This document shows positions 43,290-51,797 of a stretch of 64,000 nucleotides of DNA, piece after piece. Below the pieces are notes generated by a model that saw only the letters and a program-made list of their open reading frames with translations, was not told the DNA's origin and did no database searches. Position 1 is the first letter of the stretch. Each line of letters starts with the position of its first letter. The position numbers and the translations under genes were made by a program. The stretch is from Roseibium album (GTDB lineage: Bacteria; Pseudomonadota; Alphaproteobacteria; Rhizobiales; Stappiaceae). The stretch is from positions 248,001-312,000 of the forward strand of contig NZ_CXWE01000002.1 in the NCBI RefSeq assembly GCF_001404515.1. The letters are read 5' to 3'.

Positions 43290-43692
43290 GCGGCTTCCAG
43301 TTTTCAGATCAATAAATTATATCACACAAAATCATTTTTCAGACAGTTTCTGTAGTGAATTTCAACCCTGGTGTGAACTAGACCTTCAATACCTTGATCA
43401 CCACGAAAGGCGCTGAACGAACCGGTATTGAATAAGCACTCCAAACAACAACCATTCCGCTGAAAATGTTCTGCCGGCCCCCATTCCCGGAGCGTTGCGA
43501 TTTGGGCAACCTGATGGCCGCGTTGGTTTCTGTTGCCGCTCAGGGACAATTCAAATGGGAAGGCATCGAATTCCAAATAGACAGGAATAAAAGTTCACTT
43601 TCCCCTGCGGAGCATTTCATCTTAATCTCTTGCAATACTTGGAAAACATGACCTAATCTCGGAATATAGAAAAACGAGGGGGAAAAAACGAG
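43290..43692. other. Divergent intergenic region upstream of paaX
   Basis: No gene recognised. The first ~60 bases are AT-rich (ATAAATTATATCACACAAAATCA) and should hold the paaX promoter. The right end has GAGGGGG before the next start. Confidence 0.4.
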
Positions 43693-43980
43693 ATGACTGT
43701 ATATCGATTTACTGAATTTTCTTCACCGGATATGGGAGCGGCAATGGTGGCCGCCGAAGATTTACGCGGCGATCTCGCAGATGCTGGTGCAGTCTTCATA
43801 GATATCATCGATTTCGGCGATGGAGCCGGACTTGTCGTGGCAAAGTATCCCAATGAAGCCGCGATGGAAGCAGCGGGGGCGATTGCACAGGCAGCTTTTG
43901 GCAAGATGGTTCAGGCGGGCGTCATCGACCCGGCGTCCATCAAGCCGAAAACCGGTGCCGTCGCTATTTCATACTTGTAG
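43693..43980 (+). CDS. Small hypothetical protein, 95 aa
   Basis: ATG 43693 is preceded by GAGGGGG nine to fifteen bases upstream. MTVYRFTEFSSPDMGAAMVA with LVVAKYPNEAAMEAAGAIAQ suggests a small alpha/beta (dimeric alpha-beta barrel-like) protein, but I do not recognise a family. No signal peptide. Codon use is like the neighbours, so it is probably real. Confidence 0.6.
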   Translation: MTVYRFTEFSSPDMGAAMVAAEDLRGDLADAGAVFIDIIDFGDGAGLVVAKYPNEAAMEAAGAIAQAAFGKMVQAGVIDPASIKPKTGAVAISYL

Positions 43981-44821
43981 GACCGCCGGTCCAATCGAAC
44001 CTCGCGAAACGGTTTGTTGGCCATGACATCAATCCGTTTCGCCGCAGATGCGAAGCGTCACCGGCGGGACAGCCAGTCCGTACATCATCAACTCAAGAGT
44101 TTCCGAAACTGACAGGTTCAGGAAATCCCATGGCAATTCAGGGCCTGAAACCGAAATGGCTGTTGGCCGTTTGCGGGAGAACAATTTTGTCCCTGGGCAT
44201 TCCTTGCGCGAAGCCTGAACAATGGGCAGGTGCAACATTTCGGCGACAAATTCCGATATAGAAATGTGAACTTCTTTTCTAATAATTCCGCCAGGTCTGA
44301 TCCAGTGCACCATCTTACAAAGATTTAATTGTAAGGACCAAACCTTCCAAAACAGCCGGAAAGATCTCGCCGAATTTCGCAGGTTTCGCCTCCTCGATGT
44401 CGTGTGACTTGCCGCAACACGGCGCTTTGCCAGATACCACGCCTTGCAGTCATTGAAACATCTTTGTTACGACATGAGAGACGTCGGCAAGGCAATTGCC
44501 AGAACCATTCAAGTTATTGTAAAAATTAATATTTCTGAAATACGTCAAGCCTATCGGTTCAAACATGACCGCCTCGCCGAGGCCACCCGGAATGCCCGAT
44601 CCTTTCACCTGATGAACAGGAAGAGATCGATCCGAATGCCACATCACGTGTCAGGCGACACCGTGATTTCGATGGTCGGCAGCAGGGTGTTGATCGTTCG
44701 AAAAAAACACATGCATCTCGATGCCCGGGATTCCGTTGGCTGGTCTCTGCCACATTTCGTCCCCAGTTGCTGATCAGCCGCCCCGGCATGGGGCAGATAC
44801 AACTTGTGAGGAGAATTGAAC
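43981..44821. other. 840-base region without a convincing gene, with one operator-like inverted repeat
   Basis: Only overlapping weak frames on both strands. A minus-strand frame of 94 codons (44029-44313) has a start at 44313 directly next to the inverted repeat CTTACAA-N8-TTGTAAG (44314-44335), so a small regulated gene is possible, but its sequence has no recognisable domain. The right end carries GAGGAG before 44822. Confidence 0.4.
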
Positions 44822-45301
44822 ATGATGAAAACCCTGCTTCCTGCCGCCGTTTTGGTAACCACGCTGGCTGCCGCGCCGGTCGCTCTGGCAGCGAGCAACG
44901 ACAGCACGGCGATCGAAGGCACCTATCTGCTGGTGCAGCCCAACGAAAGCCAGCGGGTCCTCGCCCTCAACCCCGGCGGTTCGGTCAATCTTGTCAGCCA
45001 GGGACAACAGGTTCGCGGTTACACATCCGGACTTGGAAGCTGGAAAATGACAGGACCGGACACGGCCCGCGCTGCCATCATCGACTTCAACGACCCGGAA
45101 ACAACAGCCGATGGCAATGGTGCGTCGCAAATTGTCTATGACCTGACCTTCTCCGGCGAAACCGATGGCCAGTTCCAGAGTGTTTCAGGACAGTTTTCAG
45201 GCCAGGCATTTGCCAAGGGTAAGAACCCCCTCGCCGAAGATGTCCAGCCGGCCCGCAAATTCGGCAACCGGTTCGATGGCATGCGCATCGGCGTCAACTG
45301 A
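44822..45301 (+). CDS. Hypothetical exported protein
   Basis: 159 residues from ATG 44822 behind GAGGAG. Signal peptide MMKTLLPAAVLVTTLAAAPV ending ALA. The mature part, STAIEGTYLLVQPNESQRVL, LGSWKMTGPDTARAAIIDFN and VSGQFSGQAFAKGKNPLAED, looks like a small beta-sandwich or calycin-like lipid/ligand-binding protein. No family recognised. Periplasmic or secreted. Confidence 0.7.
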   Translation: MMKTLLPAAVLVTTLAAAPVALAASNDSTAIEGTYLLVQPNESQRVLALNPGGSVNLVSQGQQVRGYTSGLGSWKMTGPDTARAAIIDFNDPETTADGNGASQIVYDLTFSGETDGQFQSVSGQFSGQAFAKGKNPLAEDVQPARKFGNRFDGMRIGVN

Positions 45302-45390
45302 CCCAGCCGGTTATGCAAGGACCGTCAGGACAAACCCGTGCAGACCGGGTGCAACAGGCGGCTCGGCTTGTGGACATCAACCGCATGAAA

Positions 45391-45427
45391 AAGAGTGCCA
45401 GTGGTCACAGGCCACTGGCAGGCTCTT
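45391..45427 (+). terminator. Long hairpin after the exported-protein gene
   Basis: AAGAG-TGCCAGTGG, 7-base loop, CCACTGGCA-GG-CTCTT: a 9-bp perfect inner stem plus a 5-bp outer stem with a two-base bulge. It lies 90 bases after the stop. No T-tract follows, so it may be a Rho-dependent or processing structure. Confidence 0.4.
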
Positions 45428-45505
45428 AGCATGTGACCCCGGTTGAACGCTTGCCTTTCGGCAAATGTCGCGAGGATCGATTTCACAAAGATGCTGCCCT
45501 GAGAC

Positions 45506-45877
45506 TCACGAACCCGGGCAGCGTTTCAACGGCCCGCTTTTGTGCGGGAAATTCCAGCGCAGGATCAACTCATCGCCGGTGAGCTGCATTCCTATGAGAT
45601 AGCTGCGCACGGAATCTTCACCGCATTGCGCATTAGCTGCAGTGAATGCACCGTTCTTTCTCGCCTCGACCGGCCCCCACCTGAGAGCGCACCAGAGCTG
45701 CCCTTGTCTGAGCCAGTTCCGCCCGATCTCGAACGGTTCCGACAGCACCGTCCCGTCGGGCTGGACCGGCGCCCTCGCGCACTGCGCCTTCGTACCCCAG
45801 GTTCCACGAAAGGCGACGTGTTCACTCGCGTTGGCAGGGGTGACAAGAACTGCGAACATCAGAATAAGGTAGCGCAT
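45506..45877 (-). CDS. Small exported protein, hypothetical
   Basis: 123 residues with signal peptide MRYLILMFAVLVTPANASEH. The mature part has four cysteines (KAQCARAP, LWCALRW, NAQCGEDS, LKRCPGS), enough for two disulfides, and FRGTWG... ...LRWNFPHKSG as in small YHR-like periplasmic proteins. No family recognised. Confidence 0.6.
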   Translation of the reverse strand: MRYLILMFAVLVTPANASEHVAFRGTWGTKAQCARAPVQPDGTVLSEPFEIGRNWLRQGQLWCALRWGPVEARKNGAFTAANAQCGEDSVRSYLIGMQLTGDELILRWNFPHKSGPLKRCPGS

Positions 45878-45995
45878 GAGAAAGAGTTACCAGCGCCTCT
45901 CCGGGCCGCTTAATCAATTCGTCTTGAGCGTCGGTCCTGGCACGCACGGAACTGTCTGACGATCGGGCATTTCGGTCTCACGACAGGGTCTAACG

Positions 45996-46475
45996 CTAAA
46001 CTGGAACCTGCAGCCCGACTTTCACACGGTTCACCACGACGTTGGAATGAAACCGGCGGATGTTTGGATTGTCCGTGAACACCTGGCGGCTGAAGTCTTC
46101 ATACGCCGCCATATCCGTTGAAGTCACGACCAGGATGAAATCGGTATGTCCCGTGACGTAGTAGCACTGCTGAACATCCTTCAACTCCATCATTGAGCGC
46201 CGAAATTCATCCAAAAGGTCTGTGCGCTCCCGCTCCAGTTCCACTTCGACGATGAAGGTCATGGGACGTCCGACCGCCTTGGCCGACAGAACTGAAATAT
46301 CCGCCTCGATAATTCCCTCGTCCCGAAACCGCTTCAGACGACGTTGAACGGATGACCGCGACAATCGGGTCTGTTCGCCCAGTTCGTCAGCCGTCAGGCG
46401 ATTGTCTCGCTGAAGAATCTCAAGAAGCCGCTTGTCGGCATCATCCATGACATTGGGCATTTTGCTTGCTCTCAT
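45996..46475 (-). CDS. Lrp/AsnC-family transcriptional regulator
   Basis: 159 residues; starts at 46475, 46460 or 46448 are all possible. HTH at ~10-55 (DDADKRLLEILQRDNRLTAD, TRLSRSSVQRRLKRFRDEGI) and RAM domain at ~65-155 (VQQCYYVTGHTDFILVVTS, NIRRFHSNVVVNRVKVGLQV). It is divergent from the aminotransferase gene at 46587, with Lrp-like repeats between. Amino-acid or amine responsive control of that enzyme is the likely role. Confidence 0.88.
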   Translation of the reverse strand: MRASKMPNVMDDADKRLLEILQRDNRLTADELGEQTRLSRSSVQRRLKRFRDEGIIEADISVLSAKAVGRPMTFIVEVELERERTDLLDEFRRSMMELKDVQQCYYVTGHTDFILVVTSTDMAAYEDFSRQVFTDNPNIRRFHSNVVVNRVKVGLQVPV

Positions 46476-46478
46476 ACC

Positions 46479-46539
46479 AAATTTTGCAACAATTTACTCT
46501 ATCAGGAGCGAAAAAACAGGCAAGTTGCTCAATTTTCTC
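46479..46539. promoter_or_regulatory. Lrp-like repeats between lrp and transaminase genes
   Basis: AAATT-TTGCAAC-AATTT (46479-46495) is a short inverted repeat. TTGCAACAATTTACTC (46484-46499) recurs as TTGCTCAATTTTCTC (46525-46539), 41 bases later, about four helical turns. Spacing and AT-richness fit Lrp-family multimer binding. Confidence 0.45.
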
Positions 46540-46586
46540 CGCTAGTCTTTGCCAAGGAACCCATTGCACCAATCGAAGGCCTGATC

Positions 46587-47537
46587 ATGCGCAAACTGCC
46601 TGAATTGTCCCGACGTCACATCGATCACCGCGCCTACCCGCCGGGAGTGGCATATATGGACGGCCAGTATCTGCCGATGAACGAGGCAAAAATCTCGGTT
46701 CTGGACTACGGCTTTCTCCACTCGGACGCGACCTATGATGTGGCTCATGTGTGGAACGGCTCGTTTTTCAGACTGCAGGATCACCTGGACCGCTTTTTTC
46801 GCGGTATGGACGAACTGCATATGTCCATCGGCTACGACAAGGAACAGGTTACGGAGGTTCTCCGCAATTGCGTGGCCTTGTCCGGGTTCAGGAACGCCTA
46901 TGTCGAGGTGATCTGCACCAGGGGAACGTCGCCGGAATTCAGCCGGGATCCGAGGAATTCTGAAAACCGCCTCATCGCATTTGCCCTTCCGTTCGGGTCC
47001 GTGGCCAACGAGGAACAGATGGAACACGGTCTGCATCTGGCAATAACAGATGTCCTGCGCATTCCGCCGAGCTCGGTCGATCCGACCGTGAAGAACTACC
47101 ATTGGCTGGACCTGGTGAAAGGCCTTTACGCTGCTTATGAACGCGGTGCGGACACGGCGGTTCTGGTTGACGGCAAGGGCAACATATCCGAGGGGCCCGG
47201 CTTCAACATTTTCGCGGTAAAGGACGGCCTGGTGACCACGCCGGACACAAGCATCCTGTTGGGCGTTACCCGCCGGACCGTCTTCGATATCTGCGCAAGG
47301 ATGGATCTCACATGCCGGTCTCAAGACATTTCGGTTAAGGACCTGAGATCAGCGAACGAGGTCTTCATAACGTCAACCGCCGGGGGGATTATGCCGGTGA
47401 CACGCATTGACGGAAAGTCGATCGGATCGGGCGCAATCGGCCCGCTCTACAAGCACATCAGGACTATGTACTGGCAAATGCACGACGCCGCTGAGCATCG
47501 CACGCCCGTCTCCTATCCCGTGAAAGAGAGTGACTGA
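46587..47537 (+). CDS. Fold-type IV aminotransferase, (R)-selective amine transaminase-like
   Basis: 316 residues. PLP lysine Lys169 in SVDPTVKNYHWLDLVKGLYA; phosphate-cup residues in TSTAGGIMPVTRIDGK; ADTAVLVDGKGNISEGPGFN around the Glu that binds the pyridine nitrogen. Compared with IlvE and D-alanine transaminases, the first substrate loop reads AKISVLDYGFLHSDATYDVA then HVWNGSFFRLQDHLDRFF, nearly the wording of Arthrobacter (R)-amine:pyruvate transaminase (…YLHSDVTY.V.HVWNG..FRL.DH), and the tail ends RTPVSYP like its TPVQY. It would move amino groups between chiral amines and pyruvate. Branched-chain transaminase is the fallback annotation. Confidence 0.85.
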   Translation: MRKLPELSRRHIDHRAYPPGVAYMDGQYLPMNEAKISVLDYGFLHSDATYDVAHVWNGSFFRLQDHLDRFFRGMDELHMSIGYDKEQVTEVLRNCVALSGFRNAYVEVICTRGTSPEFSRDPRNSENRLIAFALPFGSVANEEQMEHGLHLAITDVLRIPPSSVDPTVKNYHWLDLVKGLYAAYERGADTAVLVDGKGNISEGPGFNIFAVKDGLVTTPDTSILLGVTRRTVFDICARMDLTCRSQDISVKDLRSANEVFITSTAGGIMPVTRIDGKSIGSGAIGPLYKHIRTMYWQMHDAAEHRTPVSYPVKESD

Positions 47538-47579
47538 CACCGTTCAAAAAAGTCCGTCTGGTGCGCAGGACCGGCGGCT

Positions 47580-48725
47580 TCACGACAAGCCTTTTGGTGC
47601 GAGGTCGCCAATCGAGCCTTCTTCAACTTCCGGCGGTTGCTGTCTCTCGGTTTTTGCGGTCGCCGGCAAGGGCGTGTCGAATACGTAGTCCGGGTCGATC
47701 TTCTGCCGTTCCCAGGTGTCAAGCATTTCGCGCCAGGCTCCCGTAAGAGTGCGCGGTTCAGGCATGTCGTCCCTGATCTCTTCTGCCAGCATCGGCAGAT
47801 TGTAGCAGGGAATGCCCGCATACATGTGATGCTCGGCATGCCAGTTCATGTGCCAATAGAGAAATTCGACGAATTTCGGCAGGCGAATGGACCGGGTGCT
47901 TTTGCGGAAATCATTCGTGCCTTCCATCAATCCGCAATGCTGCGTCAGCCCGACAAAATAACTCAGCCAGTTGGCGATAAAACTCGGCACCGTGATGATC
48001 AGCGGCAATACCCACAGACCCGTGACCATCGCGACAATGAGCACGGTGCCGTGAAATGCCAGCTGGATTCTGGACCAGCGGATCGAGTTCCTGTGCTGGT
48101 CCGGCTGGTCCTCATGCAGCGCCTCGAGCCATTCGTTGGCCGGAACCTCGACCGGGCCGGTCTTGCCGAGCGCGTCCAGTACCGTCAACCAGACGGCCGA
48201 CACAAAACCGCCCTTGCCGAATGTCCTCCCCGGCTGGGTCATGAGGTTGACCGTGAACATCTGCAAGAGGAACGTCCGGCCCACATTCGGGTGCACAGGC
48301 AGCAGGACTTCCCGGTCACCTTCCGGATGCAGGGTATAGCGATGATGATAGGTATGGCTGGCGGCATAGTCGAACGGGTTCCACCAGGAAATCAGGCTGA
48401 AGAGATAGAGAAAGAAGTCGTTGAGCCACTTGGTTTTGAACACTGTCCCGTGGCCGAGTTCGTGGACAGCGGTACCCTTGAAGAATGACGCCACGGTGCC
48501 GTGAGCAAAGAGCGCGATCGCGAACAGAAACCAAAGGTTCAGCGCCCAGGTCAGATAGACCGCCAGACCCGTGAGGCAGAAGAGGGCGAAATGGCCGCCC
48601 GCCTGGAACCAGCCCTTGGCGTCGTCGCGCCTGGAGAGCTCCCGAAACCTGGCCGGCGGCATCTTCGAGCGATACCATTGCGGCTTCAGGGTTTCCCGGA
48701 CCTCCGATAACGGCTGATACGACAT
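47580..48725 (-). CDS. Membrane fatty acid desaturase
   Basis: 381 residues, four or more hydrophobic helices (FALFCLTGLAVYLTWALNLWF, GTVLIVAMVTGLWVLPLIIT). Three histidine boxes of the diiron centre: HELGH (88-92), HTYHH (124-128) and HAEHH (296-300), with a supporting His in LTQHCGLMEG. Soluble tails face the cytoplasm. Acyl-lipid desaturase or beta-carotene hydroxylase/alkane-hydroxylase-like activity are possible; box spacing favours a desaturase. Confidence 0.85.
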   Translation of the reverse strand: MSYQPLSEVRETLKPQWYRSKMPPARFRELSRRDDAKGWFQAGGHFALFCLTGLAVYLTWALNLWFLFAIALFAHGTVASFFKGTAVHELGHGTVFKTKWLNDFFLYLFSLISWWNPFDYAASHTYHHRYTLHPEGDREVLLPVHPNVGRTFLLQMFTVNLMTQPGRTFGKGGFVSAVWLTVLDALGKTGPVEVPANEWLEALHEDQPDQHRNSIRWSRIQLAFHGTVLIVAMVTGLWVLPLIITVPSFIANWLSYFVGLTQHCGLMEGTNDFRKSTRSIRLPKFVEFLYWHMNWHAEHHMYAGIPCYNLPMLAEEIRDDMPEPRTLTGAWREMLDTWERQKIDPDYVFDTPLPATAKTERQQPPEVEEGSIGDLAPKGLS

Positions 48726-49213
48726 CCCTCTCCCTCACATCACCAATATCCGCTCTTGCACTAACGAACATAGCCATTTCCGCCCCGCTCCGCCAAGGGT
48801 GACGACAGCCGTACTTCAGCGTCAAAGGCAGACTGAACGCCTGAGGCTGCGAAGCCGCCTTCCCGTTTTCGTCTTCCCGCGTCCAATGGCTGCGCTCAAC
48901 CAATGCATTTAAGACGCTGCTACATCTCAGCCCTCTGCAACGGTGACGGTGCTTTCCTCCGCACCTTTGCCCACCTCGGCCCGCAGGTGCTTGCCGACAG
49001 AAGGACCGAGGTTCCGATTGGTTTTGACATCATCGCGAGCGGACCGGTGCCTTGGGGGTCTTCAGTCAGGAAATTCGGACATTCCCACATCCAGAACGGA
49101 CCGTCGCTGAAGGCCCTTTCCAGTTACGTGCATTTTCCAACCATTGCCGACCTTGAGAAATTAGGTCCATATGCGTGCCAGGATAAAATCCAACAGAGAA
49201 TCACAAAGGCGAT
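48726..49213. other. Divergent intergenic region, no gene seen
   Basis: Holds promoters for the leftward desaturase and rightward EamA genes. Frames crossing it have no recognisable domain. Confidence 0.4.
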
Positions 49214-50095
49214 ATGCAACAGAATTCAGAAGCGAATGCACGTGGCATCATCCTGATGGTTCTGTCCATGGGCGCCTTCGCAATGGCCGACACGTTGATC
49301 AAACTTGTGTCGGGAGAAGTCGCTCCGGCACAAATCATGTTTCTGATGATGGCCGGTGGCTCGGTCATGTTTTGCCTGATGGCCAAGGCGCAAGGTGCGC
49401 GGCTGATTGATCGCCGTGCAATCGCGCCCGTCTTCCTGGTTCGCTATCTCGCAGAAGTCGTTGCCATGGTCGGCATGGTTATGGCCTTGGCCCATGTGCC
49501 GCTGTCAGCGGTAGGAGCGATAATCCAGGCGACGCCCCTGCTGGTTGCCCTTGGAGCCGTCTTGTTCCTCGGAGAGAAAGTGAGCTGGCGGCGCTGGAGC
49601 ACCATTGTCCTGGGATTTGCCGGTGTTCTGCTCATCGTTCAACCGGGTGCCGAAGGCTTTGATGCCCTGGCCCTTTGGGCGGTTTTCTCGATGGTTGGAT
49701 TGTCTGTCCGCGACCTGACAACACGCATGACGCCACCCGACATGGCGTCCGCAAGCCTTGCTGCCTATTCGGCGGTAGCGGCGTTGCCTTTTGCCATGGC
49801 CTGGATCCTTCTGGATGGAGACAATTTTCTGCCACCGGAGGCAGACTGGGTGATGCTGATCTCCATCATCCTGCTGGGGTCGCTGGGATATTTGCTGCTC
49901 ACCGCATCCATTCGCGCGACCAGCATTTCGGTCGTTTCTCCCTTTCGATATGCACGCCTCGTCTTCATGTTGATTTTGGGCGTGCTGGTCTTCGATGAGC
50001 GCCCTGGCCTCCCGGTCCTTGCAGGAGCATCGCTGATCGTCTTCTCGGGCCTCTACATGATGTGGCGTGAGCGTGTTCTGAAACAGTCGGGCTAG
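49214..50095 (+). CDS. EamA/DMT-family transporter
   Basis: 293 residues, about ten hydrophobic helices in two EamA repeats (ILMVLSMGAFAMADTLIKLV; VFSMVGLSVRDLTTRMTPPD). Motifs AEVVAMVGMVMALAHVPLSA, IIQATPLLVALGAVLFLGEK, and the second-half LLLTASIRATSISVVSPFRY, plus VFDERPGLPVLAGASLIVFS. Inner-membrane metabolite exporter, substrate unknown. A paralogue-like gene lies at 57759. Confidence 0.85.
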   Translation: MQQNSEANARGIILMVLSMGAFAMADTLIKLVSGEVAPAQIMFLMMAGGSVMFCLMAKAQGARLIDRRAIAPVFLVRYLAEVVAMVGMVMALAHVPLSAVGAIIQATPLLVALGAVLFLGEKVSWRRWSTIVLGFAGVLLIVQPGAEGFDALALWAVFSMVGLSVRDLTTRMTPPDMASASLAAYSAVAALPFAMAWILLDGDNFLPPEADWVMLISIILLGSLGYLLLTASIRATSISVVSPFRYARLVFMLILGVLVFDERPGLPVLAGASLIVFSGLYMMWRERVLKQSG

Positions 50096-50131
50096 TTCAG
50101 CCTCCGGCACAAAAGCCATGTCTCTCCACCT

Positions 50132-50247
50132 TGTCATCCCGAACAAGGCGCAGGGGAGATCCGGGATCCGGCACGCCATGAGACCGGCGAAAAAACAACA
50201 CGGTCTGGCAAACGTCTGCCGAATATCCGCCTTCGCCTGCATGACAA
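50132..50247. repeat. Dispersed intergenic repeat fragment
   Basis: TGTCATCCCGAACAAGGCGC followed by AGATCCGGGATCC (50132-50168) is the wording of the 'GTCATCCCG…GATCCGGGATC' mosaic repeats widespread between alphaproteobacterial genes. The far end TGCATGACAATCC (50238-) carries the inverse GTCAT terminus. It sits between convergent genes. Confidence 0.5.
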
Positions 50248-50263
50248 TCCGGAAGAGTATGGT

Positions 50264-50890
50264 TCAGCCGCGTTCTTTCCTCTGAAACCTGATGGAGGAA
50301 ATATTCACCCGGCCCCAGTCATCCAGCGGTATCGACTCTTGCGTCACATCATCCCTGACGGACCAGTTCGTGTCATCCAGCGCCAACCCGACCGGGTGGA
50401 TCGACAATTCGTCCGGTGTTGCGAAACGCAACCTGACCTTGGTGCCGGCGCGTACCGCCAATGACATGGCGCGGACACGCAGATCATCCACCGCAGTGTT
50501 CCGGTTCAGGCTAAACTGCTCTGTGGCTGTCCTGACTTCCAGCCGGGTCTTGTCCGGCAGGCTTTCGATCAGCTTCGCCTGGGCGCGCTTTGCCGCATTC
50601 TCCAGACCCAGGGCAGACACCATGGGTGTCTCGGCCGACAGAATGAGGCCAAGTGCGGTCGCTTCGTCTTGAGCAAGTCCCGTCAGGCGCGTGCGATAAT
50701 TGAACCCCAGCTCAATGCCGCCGCCATTGCCCTGGTAGACGACGATCGGCAATCCGGCCTCGGTCATGGCATCAACGTCGCGCAGAATGGTGCGCGGGGC
50801 AACCTCGAGCTCCTCTGCCAGTTGAACCGACGTCTGCCGTCCCCGGTTTTGCAGGACAAGCAGGATTTGCAGCAAGCGGGCCGCGCGCAT
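50264..50890 (-). CDS. YafY/HTH_11-type transcriptional regulator
   Basis: 208 residues. N-terminal HTH_11 (MRAARLLQILLVLQNRGRQT, SVQLAEELEVAPRTILRDVD) followed by AMTEAGLPIVVYQGNGGGIE, the standard YafY opening. The C-terminal region is shorter than in WYL-domain proteins (usually ~230-320 residues) and the W-Y-L core is not evident. Divergent from an SRPBCC gene across a 23-bp inverted repeat; probably represses it. Confidence 0.85.
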   Translation of the reverse strand: MRAARLLQILLVLQNRGRQTSVQLAEELEVAPRTILRDVDAMTEAGLPIVVYQGNGGGIELGFNYRTRLTGLAQDEATALGLILSAETPMVSALGLENAAKRAQAKLIESLPDKTRLEVRTATEQFSLNRNTAVDDLRVRAMSLAVRAGTKVRLRFATPDELSIHPVGLALDDTNWSVRDDVTQESIPLDDWGRVNISSIRFQRKERG

Positions 50891-50902
50891 GAGAAATCTC
50901 CA

Positions 50903-50925
50903 AACATGACATAAGATGTCATGTT
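50903..50925. promoter_or_regulatory. 23-bp inverted repeat between regulator and SRPBCC gene
   Basis: AACATGACAT-AAG-ATGTCATGTT, perfect 10-bp arms, 13 bases upstream of the regulator start (50890) and 41 bases upstream of the SRPBCC start. A textbook operator for a homodimeric repressor, most likely the adjacent YafY-like protein. Confidence 0.65.
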
Positions 50926-50965
50926 ACCTCCTTTAAGCGTTCCAGTGTCAATCAAGAGGAGCGGC

Positions 50966-51388
50966 ATGAAAACCTACAGGAAATCCATCGACATCGACGC
51001 CCCGATCAGTGAGGTCTGGCAGGTCTTGACCGAAGACCTGCCGCGCGATCCGGATCCATTCGGCATTCTTCGGATCGACGGCACACTTGCTGCTGGGAGC
51101 CGCATAAAGCTCTGGTCCGAAATTGAACCGAAGCGAACATTTGCGCTAACCGTGACCGACTTCCAGCCCCCTCACACGATGGTCTGGCGCGGGGGGATGC
51201 CGCTGAGGCTCTTTACGGGAACCCGGAAATTCTCCTTGTCGACGGCTGGCGGGACGACGAGATTTGACATGGAAGAAGTCTTCAGCGGTCTGTTGTCCGG
51301 TCTGATCGTGAAGTCCATGCCGGATCTGACATCGAGTTTTGAAAAGTTTGCTAACGCACTGAAGGAAAAGGCAGAGCATCATGGATGA
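50966..51388 (+). CDS. SRPBCC (START-like) domain protein
   Basis: 140 residues from ATG 50966 behind AAGAGG. Begins MKTYRKSIDIDAPISEVWQV as polyketide-cyclase/AHSA1-type proteins do, with LTVTDFQPPHTMVWRGGMPL and a C-terminal amphipathic helix (DLTSSFEKFANALKEKAEHH) closing the hydrophobic cavity. Ligand unknown. Overlaps the next gene by eight bases. Confidence 0.8.
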   Translation: MKTYRKSIDIDAPISEVWQVLTEDLPRDPDPFGILRIDGTLAAGSRIKLWSEIEPKRTFALTVTDFQPPHTMVWRGGMPLRLFTGTRKFSLSTAGGTTRFDMEEVFSGLLSGLIVKSMPDLTSSFEKFANALKEKAEHHG

Positions 51389-51797
51389 TGTCGTATACGG
51401 TTCGGGCACGCCGGAAGATCCGTGGATTTTGAAAACACCCCCGCTGACCTCAGAATTCCAGGTCTGGAAGGATGAAGCGAACGACCCACCTGCTCTGGTC
51501 GTGCAAGTTGGCAAGACCCGCCTCTCCTATCAGCTCCGCGCTCTGGAAGATGCACATGAAATGCTGAAAAGCCATGGAGACTGGATGCCGCTCGGCAACG
51601 CAGACGAGGGAAAACCGACCAAGCCCGAAACCCTGGAAGACTGGGCGCGTTCCAGGGACAACCCCGTCGGCGGCTACTACGGTCTGCGCAAGGGTTACCG
51701 CGGTCGCTTCGCAAATTATGTAGGTCCGACGCTGGAACTCCTGGGACTGGCCGAACTGGAACACAACGCTCGAAACAACCGGATACGGGCGATCTGA
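51381..51797 (+). CDS. Conserved hypothetical protein, 138 aa
   Basis: Begins inside the SRPBCC gene, so translationally coupled. MDDVVYGSGTPEDPWILKTP, VVQVGKTRLSYQLRALEDAH and VGGYYGLRKGYRGRFANYVG are distinctive and look conserved, but I do not recognise a characterised family. No signal peptide. Probably works with the SRPBCC protein under the YafY-like regulator. Confidence 0.65.
   Translation: MDDVVYGSGTPEDPWILKTPPLTSEFQVWKDEANDPPALVVQVGKTRLSYQLRALEDAHEMLKSHGDWMPLGNADEGKPTKPETLEDWARSRDNPVGGYYGLRKGYRGRFANYVGPTLELLGLAELEHNARNNRIRAI

Noticed and set aside
44444-44773. 109-codon plus-strand gene before the exported protein
   Set aside because: No Shine-Dalgarno, odd composition and no conserved motif; overlapping minus-strand frames are equally open.
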